From: Cryptomeria japonica
Taxonomy: Eukaryota; Streptophyta; Pinopsida; Cupressales; Cupressaceae
Length of the DNA: 64,000 nucleotides
Direction: 5' to 3'
Assembly (NCBI RefSeq): GCF_030272615.1
Contig: NC_081411.1
Location: 836,742,136-836,806,135, forward strand
In this document: in pieces, positions 10,342 to 21,082 of the stretch
Layout of the letters: each line of letters opens with the position of its first letter
Position numbering within the stretch: position 1 is the stretch's first letter
Position numbers and translations under genes: made by a program
Notes under the pieces: model-generated
What the model saw: only the letters and a program-made list of their open reading frames with translations
What the model was told of the DNA's origin: nothing
Databases searched by the model: none

Positions 10342-13300
10342 TCACCTCAAAATTTGTAACCGGTTGGTTACAATCTGAAAGATGTCTGCCACAATCAAAT
10401 TTAGACTTTGCCTGAATCTTTTGATGTCTGTCAAGGTTGCCTCAGTCTGTTGGATCATGTTGGTGATATAGTGAATGTGTTCTTCCGATGACCGCTCTCC
10501 TTGAAGTAATGCCTTAGAGATTTCATTTCTTAGAGAGATAAGATTGTCCAACTTAGGACCAAGTTTGTATTTAAGTTCTCAAGCATTAGACTTAATCCTT
10601 GCCTTCTCTTTCTCAAGTTTCTCCAATTTCTCCTCAAAACCTGCTATTTCTTGCTCAATAACTGATATAGGTTTGCATGAACCAATTATGTTATCAGCTA
10701 TGTCATCTATTTCTTTCTGTACTCTTCTGATCTCTTTTTCTAAGTCCTCTGTCAAAAGATGGGGTTTGCATGTTTCCCTATAAAGCTCCTTGTATTCCAA
10801 AATTGTAGAGTTCAGTGCCGATAATAGTGTATTCATGTGTTCTGTGCACTTCTTTATTGTGTCTTCAAAGAATTTATCCTTCTCCTTTTCAACTTTCTCC
10901 CGGAAGGTGTCCTCATTCACTTTGTCAATAGTTATTACATTATCAGTGATAAATTTTGATAGCGTGTCCAATTTTCCTATACAATCCTTGATGTGATCAG
11001 TGTTACAATTTAATGCAATCAACTTTAGAATTGGTAAAGTGTTATCAATTGCCTTGTAGGCCAATGCATTACAGTCTGTTATCTTCTTGATTGAATCCAA
11101 AAGTACTTCAATAACATTTGTAGGGCTGAATTCACTTATTGAAGTGTCGGATGTCTGACCAATTACCTTTATTACCTTTGTGCTTCCAACATTAGTAATC
11201 ATTTTGCTTGTGTTTACCTCTGGTGGATCAGTTTGAGTTTGTATTTCAACCTGTAAAGGTTTGTCAGATGGTTTAGGTGTCTCAGTGATTTCCGGTTTCT
11301 CTGCCTTAGTATGTACCGGTGCAGTATCCAAAGGTGGTGGTGGTATATTATCAGTAATCTTGATGTTCAGAATTCCACCAATCTTTCCTTTGCCCTTATC
11401 CTTATCCTTCTGATACACTTTGAATGTCTTCTTTGGTCGGTTCTTTTCCTCTTGTTTTTCTTTTTCCACAAAAAATATATCCCAGTTATCACCAGTCTCT
11501 TCTGCAATCTCATTTACTCTACCTGCCATTAAACTTACTTGTCGGTGCCCACTGGCAAAAATGGATCTGATAGCCTCACAAATCAATTCATCAATTTCCT
11601 CTTTTGAATTCATAGGATGAATAGCTAGAAGTTTTTCAACTTTTAGTTTCTTATCTAATTCCATCATTGCTATCCTTTTTGCATCCAATCTTCTATACAA
11701 TTCATTTGGTAAATCATCCACAACTTCAATTAAGACTTTCTTATATATGTCCAAGTATAAAATAATACTGTTCTCAATGCTTTCCTTGTCAAAATCATTA
11801 AATGAATTATATAGCTTACTCACATTAGCCAAATTTCCATCATCAGTTATTTCATTTAACAAATCATCCAATGAAGGTGTGACTAGTTTCTGTTTCTTCT
11901 TAGGAGTTAGTTTCTTGGCCAATTCCCTTACTACCTATTGTTTCTTCCTCAAGGTCCTTGTTCTCTTAGGTGAAGTACAAGCTACTAGTGAAGGTTTTCT
12001 CTTCCTCCTTTCTACTCTTTTAAACTCTATTGCCTTGTCACTGTCAGTTCTAGAAGATGTGCCAACCGGTGAAATGTGTGCCTCTGGTTGCAGTCCTTCA
12101 AGCTCACTAGCCGTTATCCTAGTAAAGTTCATTACACTTTCTTTGATTTCCTTTACTTTCTTAGAAGCATCTCTAATGTATTTTTCTCTTTTCTTTCTTT
12201 GCTTCATTGTTTTTACACCTCTCAATAGTTTTTGCACTGCCAAAAACTTGTTCTGATGGTTCTCTCGATGCATCTAGTAATGCTTTAGCATATGTCTCAA
12301 TAATGTTAAGATCTACCTCATAACCCATTTCAGTTACCCAGATAGTCCAAGGGAGTACAACTTCCATCCATTTCTCATCCTTCTTGATAAAAAAACAAAT
12401 GTCTTTGTTATATTTGTCTACTATACTCTGCGGTAATCTTTCTCTAGTTTTCATCTTAACTTGGAAAGTTTTAAAGTATTCAATTATTTTGTTGTCCTTA
12501 GCAGTTCCCATGCCGGTGAAAGCTTCTTGTAATTGTTTTCCTACGGGTATATCATAACCAAAGTCTTTGTGTCTTGTACCAAGAATCTCCTTAGTGAAAT
12601 ACAACATTAAACATACCAAAAGGTTTCCAAAGTGGAATGTGCCTTTCTTGTCACCTTTGATCTTTTTCAAGTTGTCAATAAGTTCATCTTTTAGCCATTC
12701 ACATACATCAATCATTGCATTGCTGTTAACCATCTCATAAGCACTATGTATATAGAGACTAGAAACTAAATTTAGCCTGTTAGCATGTGTAGTTTTGTAT
12801 CCTAGCACCATACTTACAAATCTCACATTGATGTCCTTAATATCATTCACTCTTAGTGATCTACTATCATCTTTTTCTTCGATTAGGCTTATCACTGTGT
12901 TGTTGGGAACCTTCTTAGTTTTATCAGGTCTTTTGTCAGTTGAGGGTAAACTAGTTACTGCCCTAATTGCTTGTCCGGTTATTTTGCAGACATAATCCAA
13001 CCATAAGAATTATCCATGTTCTCTACTTAGAACAATCCTGACTACCTCCTCTAGAAATTCAGGGATATTCAATATCTCAACAAAACCTAGAGTTTCTACA
13101 ATCTTGTGTTCAGGCTTAACAACACCATTTTCATCAAAAATTATCATTTTAAACATTTTCAACAATTCCTCAGAACCTAATTCCTTAATGTTGCAATGTA
13201 TATAAATCCTAGGGTCTTCTGCAAATACTACACCTTTAGGAATTTTAGAGAATGCCCCATATAGAGTCATCTTGCTTCGCAATTTTGGGAATTATCTTAA

Positions 13301-13376
13301 ACATGGGCCTAGGGCGTTTCACATTTTCCACAATGGTAGGGTTCTGAATAAATTTGGGAGCAGAAGAAGAAGCCAT
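10342..13376 (-). pseudogene. E1 ORF2: novel protein of about 1,000 residues, lightly broken
   Basis: The start is placed at ATG 13376 (MASSSAPKF), matching the MASSS start at 18958 in E2. Open pieces follow at 13282-13010, 13000-12173, 12273-11935, 11922-10579 and 10551-10342, joined by stops (13010, 11935, 10579) and by frameshifts near 13270 and 12200. Region 1 contains YIHCNIKELGSEE and VVRIVLSREHG. Region 2 contains FVSMVLGYKTTHANRL and FHFGNLLVCLML. Then come a basic KR-rich tract, a helical part (LYNSFNDFDKESIENS) and a C-terminal coiled coil rich in E, K and L. The same blocks occur in order in E2. No enzyme motif was recognised; a remote link to other plant retroelement accessory ORFs is possible but unproven. 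Confidence 0.75.
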
Positions 13377-13866
13377 TGAAAAATACCTTTAGCTGCTTGA
13401 AAATATTATGAATGCTTGAAAGAAATCACTTCGCACCTTTGCCTTGAATGCCTTCACTTATTTTTCATGCTCTCTGCTAATTTGAATGTTTGGTGTGTCG
13501 AAAAAGAGGGAAATTAGCTGATTTATAATGAAATTTCTCTCAACAACCACATTAAATTCTCGCCGGTTAAGTGAAAACTTAACACAGCTACCGGTAAGGA
13601 AGAAATCTATCTTCTCACCATCAACCAAGGGTACTCTGCATGATTTTCAACTTTCTGTAATACCCCCAAAATGGGTTACTTCTTAGTTGGATGAAGAATC
13701 TCCTAGCGGTGGAGTATTACTCTGTTCTACTAATGCAGAGACAGTTTCATCAACTTTCAGATCTCTCTTCCTAATCTATTGTTTTGAAAATTCTTGCTTT
13801 ACCTCATCTACCTTTTCTTTGCCTTTCAAATTAGATCCTTTATTATTTGCTGGCATAGTCTTGCTT
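13377..13866 (-). promoter_or_regulatory. E1 spacer between gag and ORF2 with TATA-like box
   Basis: No long frame runs through this interval. On the minus strand GGCGAGAATTTAATGTGGT (13564-13546) matches 16 of 19 bases of 18683-18701 in E2, and is followed by CATTATAAAT (13530-13521), a TATA-like box about 150 bases before the ORF2 ATG. This suggests separate transcription of ORF2, but it is motif-based only. Confidence 0.4.
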
Positions 13867-14793
13867 CTACAGAATTGTAATATGTCCAATCTTGTTACAA
13901 GCATAACAAGTTACATTATTCTTTTGAGTAGCCTTTCCATATCCTATGTCAGTTTGTGTTCTACATTGATTAGATAAGTGTCCATATCTTCCACAAATAG
14001 AGCATCTCACATTCATTCTGTAGTTTTCTGAATTATGACCAACTTTGTTGCATTTGGAACATTGACCGGTTGGTGTATTAATGTTATGATTGTTTCTAAA
14101 TCTACATTGATTTTCTCTATGACCATACTTGTTATAGTTAAAGCATTTCCCATTAAATTTATAAGCACTAGGTTGTCTTACCGATTTACTGTGATCATGA
14201 TTGTTTACAATATTGGAACTTTCTCCAACTTCAAATCTAAGTCCATTGGTATCTCCATTAGGTTTTTGATTTTTCAGCATATCATCAAGTTCCTCTGAAA
14301 TTTTCTTGAATTTCTCTTTATGTTTATTTTTAGTATCCAACTCATTTTCCATAATCCCCTTTTGTCTCATAAGCTTAGTTATATCATGTTGCATGTGAAT
14401 TAGATCTGTCTTCAGCATATCATTTTCATGACTAAGTCTTAGATTTTCATTAACAACATAATTAAGTCTCCTAGTCAAGTCTTCTTCATTCTTCTTCCTC
14501 TCTTCAATGTCTTTACATAACCTCATAGTCATATCTTGCATTTCATTCTTCATGTTACAATTATCTATTATCAACTTGTTCACAAGTTCATTAAGAGTTT
14601 CCTTTTCATCATTATCATTCTGCATCTTCTCATGAAGTTCTTTTCTTTTATTTCAAGCTATAGTAAGATTCTCCTGAAGTCCTTGAATGAAATCCTATGC
14701 AGTCCTCAGATCATCTTCAAGTTTGATATTCTTCACTTTCTCTGCATCATAATCTACAAGAGCTCCTTCCAATTGTTTTCTTAAGTTCTCCAT
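13867..14793 (-). pseudogene. E1 gag-like ORF: coiled coil plus four zinc knuckles
   Basis: The first ATG after the primer site is at 14793 and the frame runs to 13867 with two internal stops upstream of the 252-codon open part. The N-terminal 150 residues are heptad-rich coiled coil (for example LRLSHENDMLKTDLIHM). Then come NGDTNGLRFEVGESS and four CCHC-type knuckles: CFNYNKYGHRENQC (second Cys replaced), CSKCNKVGHNSENY (last Cys replaced), CSICGRYGHLSNQC (complete) and CYACNKIGH, cut by the terminal stop. It resembles the C-terminal half of a copia Gag without the N-terminal capsid-type domain. Likely RNA binding and particle assembly. Confidence 0.8.
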
Positions 14794-14850
14794 CTGTACT
14801 GGTGTCAAAATCTTCCTCAAGTTGTTAGGATTTTGAAAATAGAGGACCAG

Positions 14851-14862
14851 TCTCTAATACCA
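14851..14862 (-). other. E1 primer binding site
   Basis: On the minus strand TGGTATTAGAGA follows the LTR end by two bases. It matches the initiator tRNA-Met site TGGTATCAGAGC at ten of twelve bases and is closest to the E3 site TGGTATTAGAGC. Confidence 0.85.
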
Positions 14863-14864
14863 AT

Positions 14865-15660
14865 TGTTAGGATTAATGATAGTCCCAAAGACACTGAGAG
14901 GGGGGGGGGTTGAATCCGTGTCTAATCGGTTAGCATAATATTTAAACTTATTAAAACAGTGTACCGGTAAATAAGAATTAACACAACAAATAAGAATAAC
15001 AGAGTCAACATAGAGAATGCACCATAACACAAGATATTTAATAGGGAAACTCAGTGTGGGAAAAACCTCAGTGGGATTTGTGACCCACAATATTCACTCA
15101 CTGGCCAATGAATAAATATTACTTACAATGAGGGGCCCGCATATGCAAGAAGGCCAACAGCCTAGAGCTAACTGCTCAATAAGAGTCACACTAACTACAA
15201 AAGTAGATTATAAAATCCAATACAATGTACTGCTTCAAATCAGCGTCAACTATGCCAGGTTCAGTACCGGTTTAAGCTCAATCTATAACCAAAACCTTAT
15301 ACAAAATTTGCCTTATGCATTCACATATAACATCCTTCCTTTTTCTTATTTTTCCTACTACATTCTCTCATATATTTGACTTACAAGATCTCATACATAT
15401 ATGAGTCTTTTACAATGTACCAAGTCGACTTTACAAAAGATAATTACATTAAAATACAATAAACAAAAGTTTATTCCCTATCGGCTGGAGTGTCAATATG
15501 CATTGTGCCACTGTTGGTGAAGTGTCTGCCGGTGTATGTAGAAGTCTATTGCCGGTGCCGGTAAATGTTGGTGGCTTACCAGATGAATGCCAGTTGGTTG
15601 CCAGATGGTTGCCATCAGTGACAACATCAACTATTCTCATAAGAGTGTAGAATGCCAACA
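14865..15660 (-). repeat. E1 5' LTR (796 bp)
   Basis: Partner of 9315-10140, with TG...CA ends. It is followed at 15661-15665 by the second TAGGA. In element orientation it ends ...TTAATCCTAACA and then the primer site. Confidence 0.92.
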
Positions 15661-15665
15661 TAGGA

Positions 15666-16043
15666 TAGTTAATTTTGCATTAGGAAAATTTGAAAAATGT
15701 AAGTCATAATTGAATTATTTATTTGTTCTCTTCTCTTTCTCTAAGAAAGTTGATATATTCTAAAATAACTATTCCTTTTATTTTTAAACTTTCTTTTTTA
15801 TTTATTATTAAAAAAAAATAGTGGAAATAAAGATTTTTGCTTTGATATTGCTTTTCTCGATCAAATTTTTAGTACACACGTATTTATATATTTATCTTAA
15901 TAATAATACTTTATTCAGATTTAATTAATATTAAAATATTATATATTTATCATAAATAAACAATATTTCTACAATTTGAAAATATTAATAAATAGGTAAT
16001 AAAATTAATTTCATTAATCTAAAATATTAAATTTTAAATAGTA
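15666..16043. other. AT-rich spacer between E1 and E2
   Basis: Low-complexity A/T sequence with no frame or recognised repeat. It is probably the older host or intergenic background into which E1 and E2 inserted. Confidence 0.6.
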
Positions 16044-16048
16044 TTTAT

Positions 16049-17150
16049 TGTTGGCTTGATGATGATTGTAATGAATAACTTCATTATATGTTGTCATTGA
16101 TGAAACACATACACACACATATGTTCAAATTGTTTACCGGTGTGACTTCAAAGTTGTTTATATTACAACCAATATACTAGAGGTTTATATCTAACTGGTA
16201 CATGGTGACAACCGATATATACATGGAGACAACCAGTGAAAATACATAACTCGACATCAACCTGAAGATCTAGCGGAAATTGTAAAAGGAAAATCAAAGG
16301 ATAAACGGTTTATATGTTTAAATCCAACCGATATTCATTGATTATGTGATGGGTTATCACTAGTTGTGATGAGTTATCCTTACCGACAATTTTTGGTGGT
16401 ATTTTTGTGATGAGTTATGATTGTTTGACCAGATACACTACACCTAGGAAATCATGATATGATTTCTAGAGGCTAACAAGAAATCTAAATGTCTATATAT
16501 TGACATCACAATGAATTATTTTGTATGAGTGAAGGTGATATGTTATATGATGATTTGATGCGAAGGTAGAACTCTTAAGTTGCAGAGTATGTTGGTAATG
16601 AAGTGTTGAGTGCGTAGAAGAGGATCTACTTAAGCAAGTTGTGCTACTACTAGATCACACCACCTGTTGTTTTCTAATCACTGCAATAGTCAAATCCCCT
16701 AACCGAGTAATCTCTAACAAGCTTCATTGTACAAATCCTCTAACCAGGTGATCCATTAGTTTGGATTTAGAAATCCTCTACTAAGGTTACTCCTTATAGG
16801 GTACTACCTTTTAAAGGGTATAACTTTTAACTAAGCTTTGGGATCTTTAACAGGATTCACTCCTAGCAAAGCAACCTTTTGTAGACCTTAACTGATAAGT
16901 TATCTATTACTACAGATAGTTAACTTGTGAGTCCCATCTCACCATGGTTTTTACCTATTTGGGTTTTCCACGTATAAACACTTGTGTTATGGTGGATGTT
17001 TTACTTATTATGGATGTTGTTATATCATTTTGGATTACATGCATATTGTTTAACAAACTTGTTAAGTATATCTATCGGTCAGTGTCTAAAGTACTATTGT
17101 TTTTGGTGTCACTAATTCACCCCCCCTCTCAGTGCTTTACAAGTCCATCA
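16049..17150 (+). repeat. E2 5' LTR (1,102 bp)
   Basis: It starts TGTTGGCTTGATG and ends CAAGTCCATCA. Within 16675-16870 short motifs of the type cctctaaccaggtgatcc recur at about 40-base spacing. The core motif ggtttttacctatttgggtt lies at 16946-16965 and the poly-C motif ttcaccccccctctcag at 17117-17132. Confidence 0.92.
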
Positions 17151-17152
17151 AT

Positions 17153-17164
17153 TGGTATCATAGC
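17153..17164 (+). other. E2 primer binding site
   Basis: TGGTATCATAGC lies two bases after the LTR end. One base differs from the initiator tRNA-Met complement TGGTATCAGAGC. Confidence 0.85.
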
Positions 17165-17212
17165 CCAACTTATTTTAATCCTAATCGCTTGGAAGGAAAC
17201 CCTAAAGCTACC

Positions 17213-18491
17213 ATGGGGGATATGAGCTACTTTGAGATGGCTAGAGAGCTTGAGGCTAGTAGAAATGAGCTTGAAACCCTAAGGGTCAAACTAAAAGCTT
17301 CTCAAGTCAAAAGGAGAGAGTTGACTGAACAACTGTTAGAAATATCTGATAATAGTTCTTCAGATGAGTCCAATATTGATGCTTTAGTTGAGGAAGTTGA
17401 AAAACTAAATAGTGAAAAGCTAAATCTGAGGAGAGAGCTATCAGGTCTTACTATCTACATGAGTTAAGAACTGGAAGCCAGAAGAACTGCTGAAGATCTC
17501 ATCAAGGAGAGAGATCATGAGATTGCCAAGATCAAACGAGAGAATGCTACTTTCAATGAGCATTTGAATATAGAGAAAGAAGAAAAAGAGAACTTACAGC
17601 TAGATCTTGAATTAGCATCATCTCTAAGAGAGAACCCATCAAAACATAATGAAGATCTCACCAGACAACTCACTAAAGCAAATGGGAAATTGGAAAAGTT
17701 CAACATAGGTTCTACCTTGCTAGAAGAACAAATTTAATCACAAAGGATGAATGGTGATACCTCTGGACTTGGTTTTCACACATATGAAAAAAGGAGAATC
17801 CTCTGGTACCAAGAGCAACACTCATAAGAACAAATCTGCTCCTAGGGCTAAAAAGCCTACTGGTAAGAAGGTCTTTAAACTTGTTTTTTTTGTTTGCCAT
17901 AAACTTGGTCACACTGCAAATGTTTGTAGAAGAAAACCTAATGGAAATGCTAGGTAAGTGTCAAAGAAATTTGAAGGTCATTGCTTCACATGCAAAATGT
18001 ATGGACATAGATCAATTGAATGCAGATATGGAGCAAATGATCTAGTACCGCATATGCATCCAAGACCAAATGGAAATTGGATGAGAAATTATGTTAATCG
18101 GGGTAACTTGAACTATAAAAGACCCTATGACAACCGGTTTAGTCCATTTGAGATGGAAAAGGTAACAAATGTCATTTGCACCATCTATAACAATTTTGGT
18201 CATGTGGCTATGAATTGCAGAAGAACAATTAGGAGAGGTAATGTAGGACCTTGGAGATCATCTGGAATGGCCTACTATCATTGTCATAAACTGGGACACA
18301 TGGCAAAGTTTTGTAGATCCAGAAAGAGCAAACTGGTTAATCCTTCTAAAGATCAGAAAGGCAAGCAAAAGGTCAATATTGAAGAAACCAAAGAAGAAAT
18401 GAATCAAATATGGAAGAAGAAGAGTGATGATTTACCTAGAGAAGAAACTAATCCTTCACCTAGTGTGGAGAATCCTACACCAGTGAACTAA
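17213..18491 (+). pseudogene. E2 gag-like ORF: coiled coil plus four zinc knuckles
   Basis: ATG 17213 (MGDMSYFEMARELEA) opens a coiled-coil region, interrupted by a TAA at 17465 and a frameshift near 17750, after which the frame runs with one stop (17955) to 18491. The segment NGDTSGLGFHTYEK matches NGDTNGLRFEVGESS in E1. Knuckles: CHKLGHTANVC with the first Cys lost to Phe, CFTCKMYGHRSIEC complete, CTIYNNFGHVAMNC with the second Cys changed to Tyr, and YYHCHKLGHMAKFC with the first Cys changed to Tyr. The end is acidic and lysine-rich. Function as for the E1 gag: RNA binding and packaging, inferred. Confidence 0.8.
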
Positions 18492-18957
18492 GCCTTTTCA
18501 ATATGGCTAAGGGGAGCATAACAGTAAATCTACTTCCAGACCCCTTGAGATGAATGAGTGGTAAGAGAGTTTGAATGCATGAAATTTTGATAACTTTTTG
18601 TCAATCGGTTATCAACCAATTTTACATCTGTCAATATTGTATGTATCATTAAGCAGTGTAATTAGGGTTTGTAACCCTAACGGGTGAGCATTTAATGTAG
18701 TAGGTAAAAAGGATAAAAACGAGTTTCACTTTGTTATTTTTACCCTAATGCATTCGAGAAAGGATTTTTGAGCACTTGCAGAATTAAGAAAGGATTGTTA
18801 GCTGATTTTAGTCGAAGTTGTATCATGATCAAGCTGATTTGAAGGTTAGTGAAGACTGAACTAGTGTGTACTTGAGTATTCAACTGCTAAACGAGGCAAC
18901 ATGCATAAGATAAGGTATTTCTTTAAAAAATCCTTCTTTGAATCTAGTCTATCTGAA
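18492..18957 (+). promoter_or_regulatory. E2 spacer between gag and ORF2
   Basis: The non-coding interval contains GGTGAGCATTTAATGTAGT (18683-18701), matching the E1 spacer, and then GGATAAAAAC (18711-18720), a weak TATA-like box. Both E1 and E2 also have an AGGTATTT string shortly before the ORF2 ATG (near 18914 in E2). This could be an internal promoter or a splice signal. Confidence 0.35.
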
Positions 18958-19321
18958 ATGGCATCGTCTTCTATACCGGTAGAGAAATTGATGATCACAT
19001 CTGAACCTATGAAAGTTATAAAGGCGGAATGAATTGTATCTTATAATGCTTATCACAAGTTCCTAGTGGTGTCATAGTGAAAGGAGATTTGTCCAGCTAC
19101 ATTGATTGTAAGATTGAGGATTTAGGATCATTGTCGATATATTCTCAGTTGAAATCCCTTTGTGATGAAAAAAAAAAGATTCAAACTGAGTATATTAGGG
19201 TTTATGAGAAAGGTTTTCATAATGCAACTTATTTTCTTGAAGATTTTGAAGAGGAATATATCCGAATTATTTTGAGTCATGTTCATGGGGAAAAAATGTA
19301 TTTAGAAAGGACTCATATTAT
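18958..19321 (+). pseudogene. E2 ORF2, first part (cut by E3)
   Basis: ATG 18958 gives MASSSIPVEKL, matching the start of E1 ORF2. After a frameshift and stops near 19030-19075 the frame continues with SSYIDCKIEDLGS and EEEYIRIILSHVHGEK, which align with YIHCNIKELGS and VVRIVLSREHG in E1. The frame enters the E3 LTR at 19322 and resumes at 56320. Confidence 0.75.
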
Positions 19322-20828
19322 TGATAACTCAATGATGAATAGTGAGTACCAAATCGGTATTAAGAGGGAGGGGGGTGAATTAGTACAGGCACAAATTTTT
19401 TTCCTGAACTAGTTTGATTGTAGACTGTAAACTATTGGCAATCCCTAACACTGGTCCAAACTAGATTACTACCGATTTAAACACAGTGCAACTGTGAAAG
19501 ACATGAACTGGTCAATCTTCTTAGCTTTCCATACAACCTACTCCCTCATTTCCACTTTGTCCTTATGCATAAATAGATAATCTCACATCAGAAATATAAT
19601 AACTTGCTAGATCAACATGATTCACCGCTTGACATAAAACAACAAAGCATCACATGAAAAAGACATCACATATGACACACATATTTTTCACGTGGAAACC
19701 CAACTGGTAAAAAACACGGTGGGGATGAATACCCACAAGCTGTTTGAACTCTTTAGAAGTCTGCTCTGTTAGGAGCCTAGTCCAGTTAAAGACTGTTACA
19801 TCAGGGTCTGTTAGGAACCGATCCTATTAGGGATAACCCAGTTAAGGGATGGCTAGAATACCCGGTTAAGGGTTAAACCCTATTAGAGGTTACCTTGTTG
19901 GACTATTTTATGAACTCAATGGCTTTGAGTCACCCTGTTAAAGGATTTACAACAAGCTGGTTAAAGCTACCCTATTAAGGGATTTTCCAACTATTGAAGT
20001 GGTTAGAGATCAACAGGTATCACAATGATCTGGTAATAGCACTCAATGCCAATGCAGATCCACTTTAGTTCCTTCCTTCTGCATACACACTATGCAAGTA
20101 TCAATCCTCTCAATTGGCCTAGAAAGAATCACGTATCTCTGCACATAGATACACACACAACATTTGCCAACAACCTCAGCATGAAACACCACATCGACCT
20201 TATAGGAAACAGATAGGTCAGTAGCATAAACCCTAAACACTTAGGTTGAGAAATTTAGTTGGTTCAATCCTAACCATTGAACACTTTGCATTTGAATACA
20301 ACAGAATTGAATAGATCTCAAGACATTCTCCATTGTTCATTCTTCATTTCTTCTTGAAGGCGATAACCTATCATGTGTTCTCCACCGTTTGCAGAGACTT
20401 CACACATTCCCGAGGTAGATAGGATCAATCTTCTTCATGCAAGATCCTTCATGCGCATGAGGCTGACGTGGCAACATGATCTGATTTCCATTACAATTAT
20501 AACTCATCACACAATGCCATCAGTTGAGACACACAGGCTTGAAACACTTCAATCAGAAACCCTGAAGCTAAGACTACCAATCGGTAGTCATGCCATATGA
20601 ACCCTTGATACAAAACATTCCATAGACCGGTTCTCGTTCCGACATACCAGTTTCGGTTCACAACATCATACCGGTTCACTTTGTCAGTTGCTTAACTTCA
20701 ATAATCCTATTCACTATTTATGATGTTACTAGTTCACTCTTCAACATATTACCAGTTCTCTTTCAACATATTGACATCAATGACAAGACAATATCATCAT
20801 ATCAACATATTATGCACATATGCCAACA
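19322..20828 (-). repeat. E3 3' LTR (1,507 bp)
   Basis: It begins tgataactcaatgatg on the plus strand and ends catatgccaaca. It has a full-length partner at 54827-56319. The poly-C motif (minus strand) lies near 19364-19379 and the shared core near 19690-19735. The stretch 19750-20000 is an array of short motifs such as cctattaagggat. Confidence 0.92.
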
Positions 20829-21082
20829 ATCTCCCCCTTTGTCATTGATGGCAATATACAAAGATATCTCTCTTTCTGCATCACATCTTCTCCTTAATAC
20901 TGCAGATATCTTTTCCACTTCACATCTTCTCCCCCTTTGATAACAATGCCAAAGTGGAGGCACAAGTTTCCTTGTTCCACTATGCTTCTCCCCCTAAGGA
21001 GTAGCATCCTTCAACACATCAATCTTGAAAAGATATAGCAAAGTAAGATCTGGCTAATGTGGAGCACAAACCTTTAGATTAC
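20829..21082 (-). other. E3 3' untranslated region with three polypurine tracts
   Basis: Plus-strand tctccccctttgtcattga touches the LTR. Similar tracts ctccccctttgat and ctccccctaagg lie at about 20929 and 20987. The same arrangement occurs in E1 and E2. Confidence 0.75.

Larger units (their letters stand above)
9315..15660 (-). mobile_element. E1: pol-less LTR retrotransposon with gag and a large second ORF
   Basis: Two LTRs of about 0.8 kb in the same orientation (9315-10140, 14865-15660) are bounded by a perfect five-base duplication TAGGA. On the minus strand the primer site lies next to 14865 and a polypurine tract next to 10140, which sets the direction. The interior of 4.7 kb contains a gag-like ORF and a roughly 1,000-codon second ORF. 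I find no protease DSG, integrase or RT motif in any frame, so it is non-autonomous. LTR signals and PPTs resemble those of copia E3, the likely source of enzymes (inference). E2 is a diverged relative with the same gene order. Confidence 0.9.
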
